Shown piece by piece: positions 54,804 to 64,000 of a stretch of 64,000 bases of DNA (the first letter of the stretch is position 1; every line of letters begins with the position of its first letter). The position numbers and the translations under genes are program-made. The stretch covers positions 124,001 to 188,000 of the forward strand of contig JASGKY010000016.1 in the NCBI GenBank assembly GCA_049840435.1. Reading direction: 5' to 3'. Origin of the DNA: JADLHS01 sp049840435 (GTDB taxonomy: Bacteria > Verrucomicrobiota > Verrucomicrobiia > Limisphaerales > JADLHS01). The notes beneath the pieces are model-generated. The model searched no databases, was not told the origin of the DNA, and worked only from the letters and a program-made list of their open reading frames with translations.

Positions 54804-56814
54804 ATGACCGAATCATCGACAATCCGGCCCCTCGATTCGACCGACGCCTCCAGCGCGGATCGCGTGTTGGGCTTGAGCCGCGCCACGTGGGTGCAGATGG
54901 TCACGGTGCTGGTGCTGGTGTGTGCGCTGTTTCGATTCAACCTGACGCGGCTTTGGGACAAAACCAACCCATTCAACGGCCAGGATTCCAACTGGCAGCA
55001 CTCGATCTTTGTGCCGCTGATCGGGATCTATTACCTGTACATCCATCGCGAGGAGCTGGTGCGGGCCTCGAAGAAGGCCAAGCGATCGCACGCCTCAATC
55101 CGGTATTTCGCGGCCTGGCGATGCTGGCGCTGCACGGGTTGATGTCGGCCTACATGTTTCGACAGTTGTCGGGCAATGTCTTTAATGCACCGATCGTGTT
55201 GATGCTGATCCTGATGGCGGGGTACGCGTTGTCGGCGGCGATCGCCCGGGCGGAAGTGCTGGGGTCGGCGATGTCGATTGGGGGGATCCTGGTCTTTGTC
55301 TACGGCATTTACCCCGGGCAGAACGACTACTTCAAAGACATCGGCATGGTGCAGACCATTTTCGGCGTCGCCACGCTGCTTGCCGGCTGGGAAGTGATGA
55401 AGGTGGCCTGGTTCCCCATCGCGTTCATGCTGGTGGCGGTGCCCTGGCCTGACTTGTGGTACAGCGAACTGGCGGGGCCGCTGCAGCAGTTGGCGGCCAG
55501 CGCCTCGGTCGGCACGCTGTGCATCTGCGGCGTGGAGGCGACCCGCCTGGACACGAAGATCACGATGATCGGCGCGGGCAATCAGCCCCGCACGCTCAAC
55601 GTCGCCGAGGCGTGCGCGGGCCTGCGGTCGCTGATGACGTTCGTGATGGTGGCGGGCACGGTGGCGTTCCTGTCGAGCCGGCTGATGTGGGAGAAGATCG
55701 CGATCACGCTGATGGCGATCCCGATCGCCATCTTCTGCAACATGCTTCGCGTGGCGGGGCAGGGGTTGCTGGATCGGTATGTCAGCGTGGAACTGTCGGA
55801 AGGGTTTGCGCACCAGTTTGTCGGGTTGTTCATGCTGATCCCGGGCTTCTTCATGATCCTGGGCGTGGGCTGGGTGATCGACAAGATGTTCGTGCGCGAA
55901 GAGGACATTGAAAAGCACAAGGCCGAGATCGCCGGCGCCCGAGCCACCGACCGCAAAGTGATCCAGGTGCCGCGCCGCAAGGAGGCGCCTGCCCCCGATG
56001 CCGAGAAGGGCGATGTTTCGGGCGAGGTCGCCGCGCCGTCGATTGAAGAAGTGCCATCGATCGAGAAGGCCGCCGCGCTGACTGCGGAGGTCGTGCCGAC
56101 GGTCGGTGAGAGGGTGGAAGAAGCACAAGTCGCAAGACCGGCCGAAACCGAGTTGACGGCGTCGAGCGAAGTTGTGGTGGAGCCGCCATCACAGACGCTG
56201 GCGCCTTCGCCTGCGGTGGTGCCGGTGCCCGTGCATGAAGCGCCGGTGGTCGCCAAGCCCACAACGCCTGCCCAGCCCAAGGCACCGACGGTGACCAAGC
56301 CGGCGGCTGCCAAGCCAGTGGCTTCGCCGGCGCGTCCAGTGACCAAAGCGACAGTGCCATCGGCAACATCGGCGGATCCTCGTGCAGCGACGACTCCAGG
56401 CGCACCGGCGCGGGGGTTGCCAAGCCTGCCGCACCGCGTCCCGTGGCCTCTCCGGCGGGGACAGCCTCGGTCGCCCCGGCCAGGCCCCCCGCGACGCCCG
56501 TGGCCAAACCTGCGGCGACGGGGACACCACAGGTTCCCGCAGCGCCCGCCAAGCCCCCGACCGCCGCACCGGTGTCGGGAAGCACGCTCAAGCCCTCGTC
56601 GCGTCCTGTTGCACCGCGTGCGCCAGTGGTCCCGGCGGGCCTAAAGCCATCGTTGCCGCGTGCGGCGGGCGTTCCCGTGCCGCCGTCGGGGCTCAAGCCC
56701 TCGGCACCGCGGACGCCGCCGGGCCCAGCCACAGTGAAGCCCACGAATCCTGCAAATGCCGAACCCGGGCCGGCCGACGTCCCGGCGACTCCCACCCCGG
56801 ACGAATCGAACTGA
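54804..56814 (+). CDS. xrt: Exosortase with long Pro/Ala-rich tail (two frameshifts)
   Basis: About 670 residues, over twice the usual exosortase length. The first 370 are a polytopic membrane protein with the three catalytic residues: Cys in NVAEACAGLRSLMTFVM (about 270), Arg in CNMLRVAGQGLLD (about 315) and His in EGFAHQFVGLFMLIPG (about 336). It cuts the PEP-CTERM signal of surface proteins. From about 375 on, the tail is Glu-, then Pro/Ala/Lys-rich, with three LKPS motifs near the end. Frame breaks lie near 55075 and near 56400-56440. Start ATG at 54804 with GGGAG upstream. EpsI-like protein follows after 15 bases. Confidence 0.92.
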
Positions 56815-56829
56815 TCAACGGAGCCGAGC

Positions 56830-57973
56830 ATGTCTGAGAATCGATGGTGGAGCGCAATCCGGCAGGCCCTGGCGAGGCCGACCTTTGTGGCGGTGACGCT
56901 GGTGTTGCTGGCGTGCGCGGTGGGTCTTGACGCGATCCGGCGCGGCATGAGCCTCTATTTCCGCAAGGAACCGCTTGCGCTGCGTTCGGGCGAGAAGGGG
57001 TTGACGGTGATTCCGACGGTGTTGCGAACCGACGCCCCGAAGGAATTCAAGGAGGCTCGGAGCGAGGATGTCTGGGTGATGGTTCCCGAGCCACACGCGA
57101 TCGACACGGAAATCGCCCACAACCTGGGGACCGACAAGTACATTTTCCGCGATTACGTGAACGTGATGGCCGGCTCGCTTGAGGATGAACGGAAATTCGT
57201 GCCGCAGATCCGGGAGTACCGCCAGAAGCACAAGGAATGGAGGAAGCCCGCCAGCGTAACCCGGATTACGTGGGAAAAGAGCCCGAGAAGCCGAAACTCA
57301 ACCCGCAGTCGAAGATCGAAGAGATTGAAGATCTCAAGGACAAGAACGCCGAGAGCCGCGCGGCTCGCCGCAAGCGCGTGGCGGAACTGCGGCAGGGCAA
57401 CCCGTGCGCGGTGGTGAGCCTGGCGGTGACGTATTACACCGGCAAGGTCGACACCGTGCCGCACGTGCCGGATCGGTGTTATGTGGCTGACGGATACCGG
57501 CCACAGGAGAAGACCGAGGAGCACTGGACGCTGCGTGACAAGGAATCCAAGGCGGGGAAGACCGAAGACGAGCCGATCCGCATCGAGCTCAAATCGGCGC
57601 GGTCGGACGGCGAGGGGACGAAGATCCCGGTGCAGTTCATCGTGTTCGTGGATCACCTTCCGCAGGGAAATCGGCCCGAACCTTTCGACCGGTGCGTGGC
57701 GTATTTTTTCCATGTGAACGGCAATCTGGTGGGCAAGCACACCAGTGTCCGGGCGCAGTTACAGGAACCTGCGCGAGCGTTACGCGTATTTTGCGAAAGT
57801 GGAAATGATGATGACTTTGTCGCGCGCATCTCGCACGAAGGATCGGGATCAGGTTTCGGAGGAACAGAAGGAGGAAGTCCGTCGCGCGATGACGAGTTTC
57901 CTGGAGTGCGGCCTGGCCCGAGATCGAGAAGGTGCTTCCCAAATGGGAAGACCGTCACCGGCAGGGGCGATAA
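56830..57973 (+). CDS. EpsI-like exosortase-associated protein (two or more frameshifts)
   Basis: About 380 residues. An N-terminal membrane helix (PTFVAVTLVLLACAVGLDAI) leads to a DUF3485/EpsI-like domain: LAVTYYTGKVDTVPHVPDRC, CYVADGYRP, IPVQFIVFVDHLP and VAYFFHVNGN. Such proteins are nearly always next to exosortase and are thought to help its function. A charged insert (about residues 140-190, PEKPKLNPQSKIEEIEDLKD) is unusual. Frame breaks lie near 57235 and near 57755-57770, with one more near 57912 giving the stop at 57971 (EIEKVLPKWEDRHRQGR). ATG at 56830 with GGAG upstream. Confidence 0.78.
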
Positions 57974-58060
57974 AGTGCAGGCCTGTTCCGCACGAAGAAT
58001 AAATCAGGGACAGTTTCAGGATCCAATGAATCGAGGCCCTTTTCGAGGGCATAAAGAGCT

Positions 58061-61000
58061 ATGGCAAGGCGAATCAACAAGCGTTTCCTGATCATCTTCA
58101 CCAGCGTGGTGGTTGTGTTGCTGGTGGCGGCTTTTGGCGTGAAGATCCTGATGGATCGCGCCGGCGCGGGCAAGCGGAGCCTGGCGAGGCTGAAGGAAGC
58201 CGACGTTCTGTTGAAGGAGCTGGAGACCGACACTCAGCCGGAGGTTCGGCTGAAGAAACTGCGTGATGTGCGCGACTTGTACGCCAAAGCCTCGCAGGAC
58301 AACGCCGGCGATCTGAGCCTGAAGATCAAGCTTGGCGACATCCTTGCCAAGCTCACGCCTTACGACGCCACGGAATACACCGGTTATGTGAACGGAAGCC
58401 GAAAACTGTGGGGCGACGTGCTGGCGACGGACCCGAAGAACACCGACGCTCTCGAACGGCTGATGGAGAGCTACTACCAGCAGGTTCCTTTCGAGCCGAA
58501 AGCGCGAGTATTTCCAGGAGATGGCGCGCTACGCGAGCACGCTCAATCGCCTCAAGCCCAATCGGCGGGCGGAAATGCTGATGCACGTGGCTGCCGCTGT
58601 GGCAATGGATCGCAAACATCGCCACGCAGCCGTTGGAGATTGACGCGGCCATCAAGGGGCTGGAGGGGCTCTGGAAGTCCGAACCGAAGAACCCGGATGT
58701 GGGCGAGTTGATGTTCTATCTTGGCCTGGCGGTGGCGAAGCAGGGAGCCGAGCAGCGCCGGGTGGGCGGCGAAGGTCCGGGCAACGCCCGGATGAAGCAG
58801 GCTCTGCGCTGGCTGGACGAAGCGGAACAGGATCAGATGGAGAACGCATGGCTGCATTACAGCTACGCGACGGTGCTGTCGCTCGTGCGTGTCGAAGATC
58901 GCGAAAACGACCAGAGCCAGCGTTACTCGGAGCGACTGCGCAGTCAGATCGAAAGTGCCCGCAAGCACGTCAAGCCGACGGATCCGAAATACGTTGAGAT
59001 CATGCTGCTGCATTACCAGCAGTTGGTGGCCCAGGCCAAGCGTCCCGAAGCCCAGGCGGTGCTCGATGAAGCTTGCAAGGCCAAGCCGCAGGATCAGCAC
59101 CTCGCACTTGCGAAGGCGAAATTTCTTCGCCTGGATCCGGCAATGCGACCGAGGCGATTGCGCTGCTGAAAGAGCCGATCACGAACATCGGATTCGAAGG
59201 GCCCGCGGCGCGGCAGCGCTTCGATGTCGAGTTCGAGACCGAACTCGAACTCTGCGGTGCGCTGATGGATGACTACTTTGCCATGCCCGAGATGACCAAG
59301 GGCGATCGGGAGGGCAAGCTGCGCGAGATCGAAGCGTTGTTCAAGCGCGTCGAGCCTGCGCAACAAGGACAACTGGCTGGTGTTGAAACTGGCGGGCAAC
59401 CTCGAGTTGATGCACGGCGGCTCGGACTCGACTGTCAAGGCGATCAAGTTCTACGAGGAGGGCGCAGCAGAATCTCAAGCAGGAGCGGAACCGTGAAGAT
59501 CCCGAACTGGTGATCCGCCTGGCGGCGCACGTACATCATGACGCAGCAGCCGGGCCAGGCCAAGCAGCGGCTTGTCCAGTACATGCAGCAGTCGCAGGAA
59601 AACCTGATGGTGCGAAAGATACTGGCGGAGGTCCTGGTCATGGAGCAGGACATCAAGCAGGCCCGGCCGCATGTCGAGATTCTCGAAAAGCGCGATGCCC
59701 GACGATCTGGGCATCATTCGCCTCAAGCTCATGGTGATGGATCCGGTGAAGGAACGCGAGGGGATCAAGTCGTACCTTGGCCGGATCCCGGAGGCCAAGC
59801 GCGACGAGCGGATGTCCAAGGCGCAACTCGCGGTCGTGCCGCCGATCAACGACCATGACGAGGCGCTTCGGCTGTACCGCCTGGTGCTCAAGGATAATCC
59901 GGCGGATTTCGAAGCGGTCAACGCGGCACGTGAAATCCTCTGGGCCAAGGGCACGGAACAATCCAAAGCTGAAGCGGTGGAGATCCTTCAGGCCGCGATC
60001 AAGGCCAAGCCCGACGACAAGCGTCTGCAGCTCGTGTTGAAACAGCTCACGGGGACCAATCCCGAAGAAGTGATCAAGAGCGAGCGGGACCTGGTCATCG
60101 AGCTCAACCCCGAGCCTTATCAGCAGGCGATGAAGCTGTACGAGTTCGAGGCGCTGCAGTCGATGTTGAGCAAGGATCCTCGCGAGGCGCAGAAGCACCG
60201 CGACCAGTCGCTGACGCACCTGCAGGATGCGGAGAAGGGTCCGCCGGACGATGGCCGGGTTGCCGAGACACTGTTCCAGTACTACCTGAGCCAGCAGATG
60301 TTCGACAAGGCGGCGCCTTACGCCGAGAAACTGGCGGCCAAGAACTGGGACCAGGTGAAGGGCCGCATTTACCGGTTCCGACTGGCGATGGCCCGCAACG
60401 AGATTGACAAGGCGATCGTGCTGGGAACGGAATTGACGCAGGAGTACGGCGAATTCGCCCGGAGCTGGGTGTTCCTGGGTCAGGCGCACCAGGCCAAGCG
60501 CCATTGGGACCTGGCGGTGACGAACTACAAACTGGCGCTGTCGCGGCAGAGTGAAAGCCCGGAAGCCCTGGCAGGGATGATCCAGTGCTATTACCAGATG
60601 GAGAGCAAGGACGAAGCGCTGCGAACGATCGAGCAGGCGATGAAGGCGCGACCCGTCCAGCGTGCTGTTCCGCGAGCAGTACAAATCGCACCAGATGCGT
60701 GGGGCGATCCGACGCTGGTGCTGAACATGACCCGCGCGGACCGCGACGCCAGCCCCAATGATCCCTCACGCTGGCTGGCGCTGGGGCAGGTCGAATATTC
60801 CGCGGCCCGCAAAGCGCGTGAGGATTCCACGACCCTGACCGACCCCCGCAAGAAGGACGAGGCCGCCAAACAGTATCCAATCCTCCTGGCTGCGGCGCGG
60901 GGCACGTTCTCCGAGGTCATCAAGCGCTGGCCGGCGGAGAAGCTGGCCTGGGCGTACTTGGCCGAAATTTCGGATTTCGGCGGCGATTTCGCCGGCGGCG

Positions 61001-62876
61001 AGAAACTGCTGAAAGACATGATCGCCAGGCCCGAGTTCAAGGAATCGGCTGATCCGCACATGATGCTGGCGGAGTTCTACCTCAAGCAGAAGAACCTCGA
61101 TGCGTTCGAGTCGACGCTCCGCGCGGGGATTGCGACGTTCCCGACGAACCTGGATTTGCGGCGTCGCCTGTCGGCGATGCTGACGCAGCAGCGGAAGTTC
61201 GCCAAGGCCCTTGATCTACTGGACGTCAAGAGTCCGGTACCCGATCGTCCGGCAGCAGATCGTCGAGATCATGATGCTGGACCAGAAGTTCACCGACGCG
61301 GAGAACCTGCTCCGTGCGCTTCTGAAGGACAGCCCGCAGGACGCGCAGCTTTACGCTCTGCTGGGCGTGGTGCTGATGAATCAGAAGGGAACCCCCAAGG
61401 AGGGCACTGCGCTGCAGCCGTTGAACCGCGCTGGAGATCGATCCTCGGAACATCGCAGCCCTGTTCTCCCGCCCTGATCCGCCTGAATGAGAAGCCGCCG
61501 CAATTCGACGAGGCGATCGCCGACCTGACCGTGCTGCGGACGGCGGCGCCGGGGCACGTGGAAGGGCGAGTGCTGCTGGCCGAAGCATACAAGCGTCGCA
61601 ACCTGCTTGAAGAAGCGGCGCGTGAACTCGACGACGTGATCCGACGTGTTCCGCAGAAGGACGATGTGCGCGTCAACCTGATTGAGGTTTACACGCAGAT
61701 GCGGCCTCCGTCCTGGACGGACGTGGAACGCCTGCTGCGCGAGGCGATCAATCGGGAGCCCAAGCGTGCCCAGTGGCGTCGCATGGAGGCCAAGATGCTG
61801 TCGGCCCGGAAGCAGCACGAGGCGGCGACGATCACCATCCGCAATGCGATCATGCTGATACCGGCGGGCAAGGAGTTCGACAAGGAGACGCAGCGAGATT
61901 GCCGGGGACTACTTCGACATTCTCGAAGCCGCCGAAAACTGGCGGCAGCTCGAGGCCGAGTGCAACCAGGCGTTCAGCACCGATCCAAAATCGGCCAACG
62001 CACAGTGGTGGATCTACGTGAAGCGGGCGATCGCCCGCAGCAAGCTGGACCGCAGAGCAGGAGGCGCTGGACGATTTCCAGAAGGCGTTTGAGATCGCTC
62101 AGAGCCAGGCGGAATCGGAAACGGTCGTGTTCACGATCGTGGAACCGCATCAGCCAGTACATCAACAGGGAAGAAGCCATTCGGCGCGCGCCACGGCCCT
62201 GTCCAACGCGCCGGGCGAAAAGGGCCAGCGATGGAAAGTGGTGCTGGCGTATCTGTACGTCATGAACAAGGACTGCGCATCGCGCGGCCGAGATCATCGA
62301 GACTGTACTGGTGGATCTGCCGACGATGAGCCCCAACGACAAGCCGACGGCGCTGAGCGTGGCGGGCAGCATCTTCATGTACACCCACGAATACGCCAAG
62401 GCGAAGGATCATTACGAGATGTTGATCCAGCAGCGTCCGGAGGACGTCGGCAGCACTGAACAACCTGGCGTGCCTGCTGGCCGAGCATGTTGAGCGGCCG
62501 AACATTCCGCTGGCGATGCAGCACAGCAAGAAGGCGTATGACATCATGGTTCGGGAGAATCGCGAGGACGCAACGATCCTGGACACGCACGGCTGGGTGC
62601 ATGTGGTGTCGGGCGGCGCAGAACCTCGACACAGGCATTGAATTGCTTCAGCGCTCGACCAAGTTACAGGACCTTCCGGAATCGCACTACCATCTCGCCG
62701 AGGCGTACCTGCTCAAGAAACTCCCATCGGATGCCAAGCGGAGTTTGAAGCGGGCGGAAGAGGCGGTGGAAAAGCGCCTGGAGAAGGGCCTGCCGTTTGA
62801 CACCGAACTGAGGCGGCGCATTGCCGACGCCAATCAGCGGGCGGACCGCCTGCTGGAAAATGAGTCCAAGAAGTAG
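58061..62876 (+). CDS. Giant TPR-repeat membrane protein of the exosortase locus (ten or more frameshifts)
   Basis: About 1,600 residues when bridged. One N-terminal helix (FLIIFTSVVVVLLVAAFGVK) anchors it, and the rest is built of tetratricopeptide repeats: LLKELETDTQPEVRLKKLRD, KAEAVEILQAAIKAKPDDKR, PEALAGMIQCYYQMESKDEA and LLEEAARELDDVIRRVPQKD. Exosortase/exopolysaccharide loci often carry a long TPR protein (PrsT-type) thought to act as a scaffold. Frame breaks occur near 58500, 58610, 59140, 59365, 59465, 59700, 60655, 61240, 61425, 61900, 62055, 62280, 62455 and 62610, so it is badly affected. Start ATG at 58061. Ends NQRADRLLENESKK. Confidence 0.82.
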
Positions 62877-63051
62877 TGTTCAAACCGCGCGGATTTGCCG
62901 CGCGGGCGTGTATGGGTAAGAGTGTTGTTGCCAGGTTGATCGGGAACGGCCGCGCGCAGGGTTATTCAACCGGCGGACAACCCGGGAGAGAGTGAGACGC
63001 AGTGGCAGGGGCCGTGCCGACCGGTGATCGGGCCGGCAGGAGAAGAGGTCT

Positions 63052-64000
63052 ATGACGACGTTACCGCAGACGACAAACGTGAGGTTGCCGCGTCCCGCGC
63101 AGGGAGCCATGCAACTGGCTGGAGGCGGCGGGGTTCCCGCGGCGGTTGCGCCCCAAGTGGGTGGCGGCAACGAGATCTGGCGGGTCATCCGCGCGCACTG
63201 GATCATGATCGCGATCGTGGTGCTGATCATCTCGCCGACGGCGGGCTACTTTTCGTTCAAGCTCCTGGACAAGTTCTATCCGCGGTACACCGCGACGGGA
63301 TTCATCCAGGTGCAGCCGCAGTTGACCCCAAGCCGCGTGAAAACCGCCGACAGCGAAACCCCCGACACGGCGAACATCGCGGTCGACATTCGCACGCAGG
63401 CGCGGTTGCTCAAGTCCGAGGCGCTGTTGCTGCGCGTGCTGCAGAACGAAAGCAGCAAGATCCGCGAGACCGATTGGTTCCGCCAGTTCGACGGCAACAT
63501 CGGCGAGGCGCTGCTGCAGTTCGACAAATCGCTGTCGGTGGTGCCGATCCAGGACACCAAGCTGGTCCAGATCGACTTCATCTACTCCAATCGCAAGGAC
63601 TGCAAGACCATCGTCACGGAACTGGTCAACGCCCACCTTGAAGACCAGAAGGAGCGCCAGAACTCGGTGCTTTCTGACCGCACGACGATGCTCAACAACG
63701 TGAAACTCAAGAGCGAAAGCCGCCTCAAGGACATCGAAGCCGAGATGCGTGAAAAGCAGACGCAGGTCAACGATGGCGGCGGCGGCATTGGCTTCATCAG
63801 CCTCAAGGAAATGGAACTCAACAAGCTCGTGCAGGAGCGGCTTGAAGCTGGCTTGCTTCTTGAGAACAAGCGGGCGGCCTTCCGCAGTGCCAAAGAAGCG
63901 GCCGACGCGGGACTGGAAGTGGCCGGGGTGGAGCGTGTTGCTTACCAGATCAATCCGGGCCTGATCAACGACCGCGCCAACCTCCGCCAGATGGAGATGG
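63052..64000 (+). CDS. Wzz-type polysaccharide chain-length protein, N-terminal part (cut by window edge)
   Basis: Open for 316 codons to the end of the window. ATG at 63052 with AGGAGAAGAGG just before it. A Gly/Ala-rich start leads to a membrane helix (HWIMIAIVVLIISPTAGYFS, about 50-75) and a Wzz-like periplasmic region: YTATGFIQVQPQL, VDIRTQARLLKSEALLLRVL and DTKLVQIDFIYSNRKDCKTI. A long coiled coil (KLKSESRLKDIEAEMREKQT) follows. Such proteins set polymer length; many planctomycete forms continue into a tyrosine kinase, which would be beyond the window. No frameshift was seen. Confidence 0.88.
   Translation, partial: MTTLPQTTNVRLPRPAQGAMQLAGGGGVPAAVAPQVGGGNEIWRVIRAHWIMIAIVVLIISPTAGYFSFKLLDKFYPRYTATGFIQVQPQLTPSRVKTADSETPDTANIAVDIRTQARLLKSEALLLRVLQNESSKIRETDWFRQFDGNIGEALLQFDKSLSVVPIQDTKLVQIDFIYSNRKDCKTIVTELVNAHLEDQKERQNSVLSDRTTMLNNVKLKSESRLKDIEAEMREKQTQVNDGGGGIGFISLKEMELNKLVQERLEAGLLLENKRAAFRSAKEAADAGLEVAGVERVAYQINPGLINDRANLRQMEM

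Noticed and set aside
62885..62905. Hairpin CCGCGCGG / CCGCGCGG as a terminator before the Wzz gene
   Set aside because: No T run follows and the genes on both sides probably share a transcript; left as an unremarked hairpin.
1..64000. tRNA, rRNA, CRISPR, integrase or transposase
   Set aside because: No T-loop pattern with a cloverleaf, no regular direct repeats with spacers, and no transposase or integrase motifs were found.

Overview
The window looks like two unrelated bacterial genome pieces joined near 26.43-26.56 kb. Bases 1 to about 26,430 read as a Verrucomicrobia-type (Pedosphaera/Limisphaera-like) chromosome. It has intermediate GC, weak Shine-Dalgarno sites, membrane-anchored ECF sigma factors, DUF1080 and PmoA-like sugar-cluster proteins, and reading frames that are intact with one exception. 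From about 26,560 to the end the DNA is GC-rich and planctomycete (Phycisphaerae)-like. That part carries an exosortase/PEP-CTERM system, a subtilase with a LEPR-type N-terminus and a large chemotaxis operon. Roughly forty or more single-base frameshifts interrupt otherwise well-conserved proteins there. Taxonomic calls rest on protein character only; no search was run.

Left part. A partial MGDG-synthase-like glycosyltransferase (minus strand) runs off the left edge. Two paralogous sigma factors follow (minus strand), each an ECF sigma joined to a membrane segment and a coiled-coil C-terminal region. They share an upstream sequence block at the same distance from both starts, and a nested palindromic repeat lies between them. 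Next come a Tat-exported FAD oxidoreductase and a very large GH43-GH105-GH35 fusion (minus strand) likely to act on pectin or arabinogalactan side chains. From 11 to 24 kb there is a ribosomal-protein superoperon from rplB to rplQ with secY, map, infA and rpoA, closed by a strong terminator. It lacks rpsJ-rplC-rplD-rplW upstream and lacks rpmD. A DUF1080 protein and a PmoA-like lipoprotein end this part.

Right part. 26.6-29.5 kb holds two cyclic-nucleotide-binding/DUF1003 membrane proteins and a phosphofructokinase. Then come a soluble histidine kinase, an unknown 201-residue protein and a polytopic GT-C-like glycosyltransferase. 33-37.3 kb encodes nucleotide-sugar genes: UDP-glucose dehydrogenase, a WecA-like glycosyl-1-phosphate transferase and an NAD-dependent epimerase. 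37.5-41.2 kb encodes two cell-surface proteins, a subtilase with beta-propeller-like repeats and a PEP-CTERM protein. A shortened UvrC-like protein and a Tat-exported Gfo/Idh/MocA oxidoreductase follow.

43.9-52.5 kb is a ten-gene chemotaxis operon (minus strand) read cheW-mcp-cheR-cheD-cheY-cheX-cheB-cheX-cheY-cheA. 53-64 kb is an exopolysaccharide/exosortase locus: outer-membrane export protein, exosortase with a long Pro/Ala tail, EpsI-like protein, a giant TPR protein and a Wzz-type chain-length protein cut by the window edge. The sugar-nucleotide genes, WecA-like enzyme, export protein and Wzz protein fit one exopolysaccharide pathway. The exosortase and EpsI-like protein would process the PEP-CTERM protein.

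I saw no tRNA, rRNA, CRISPR array, phage or transposase gene.
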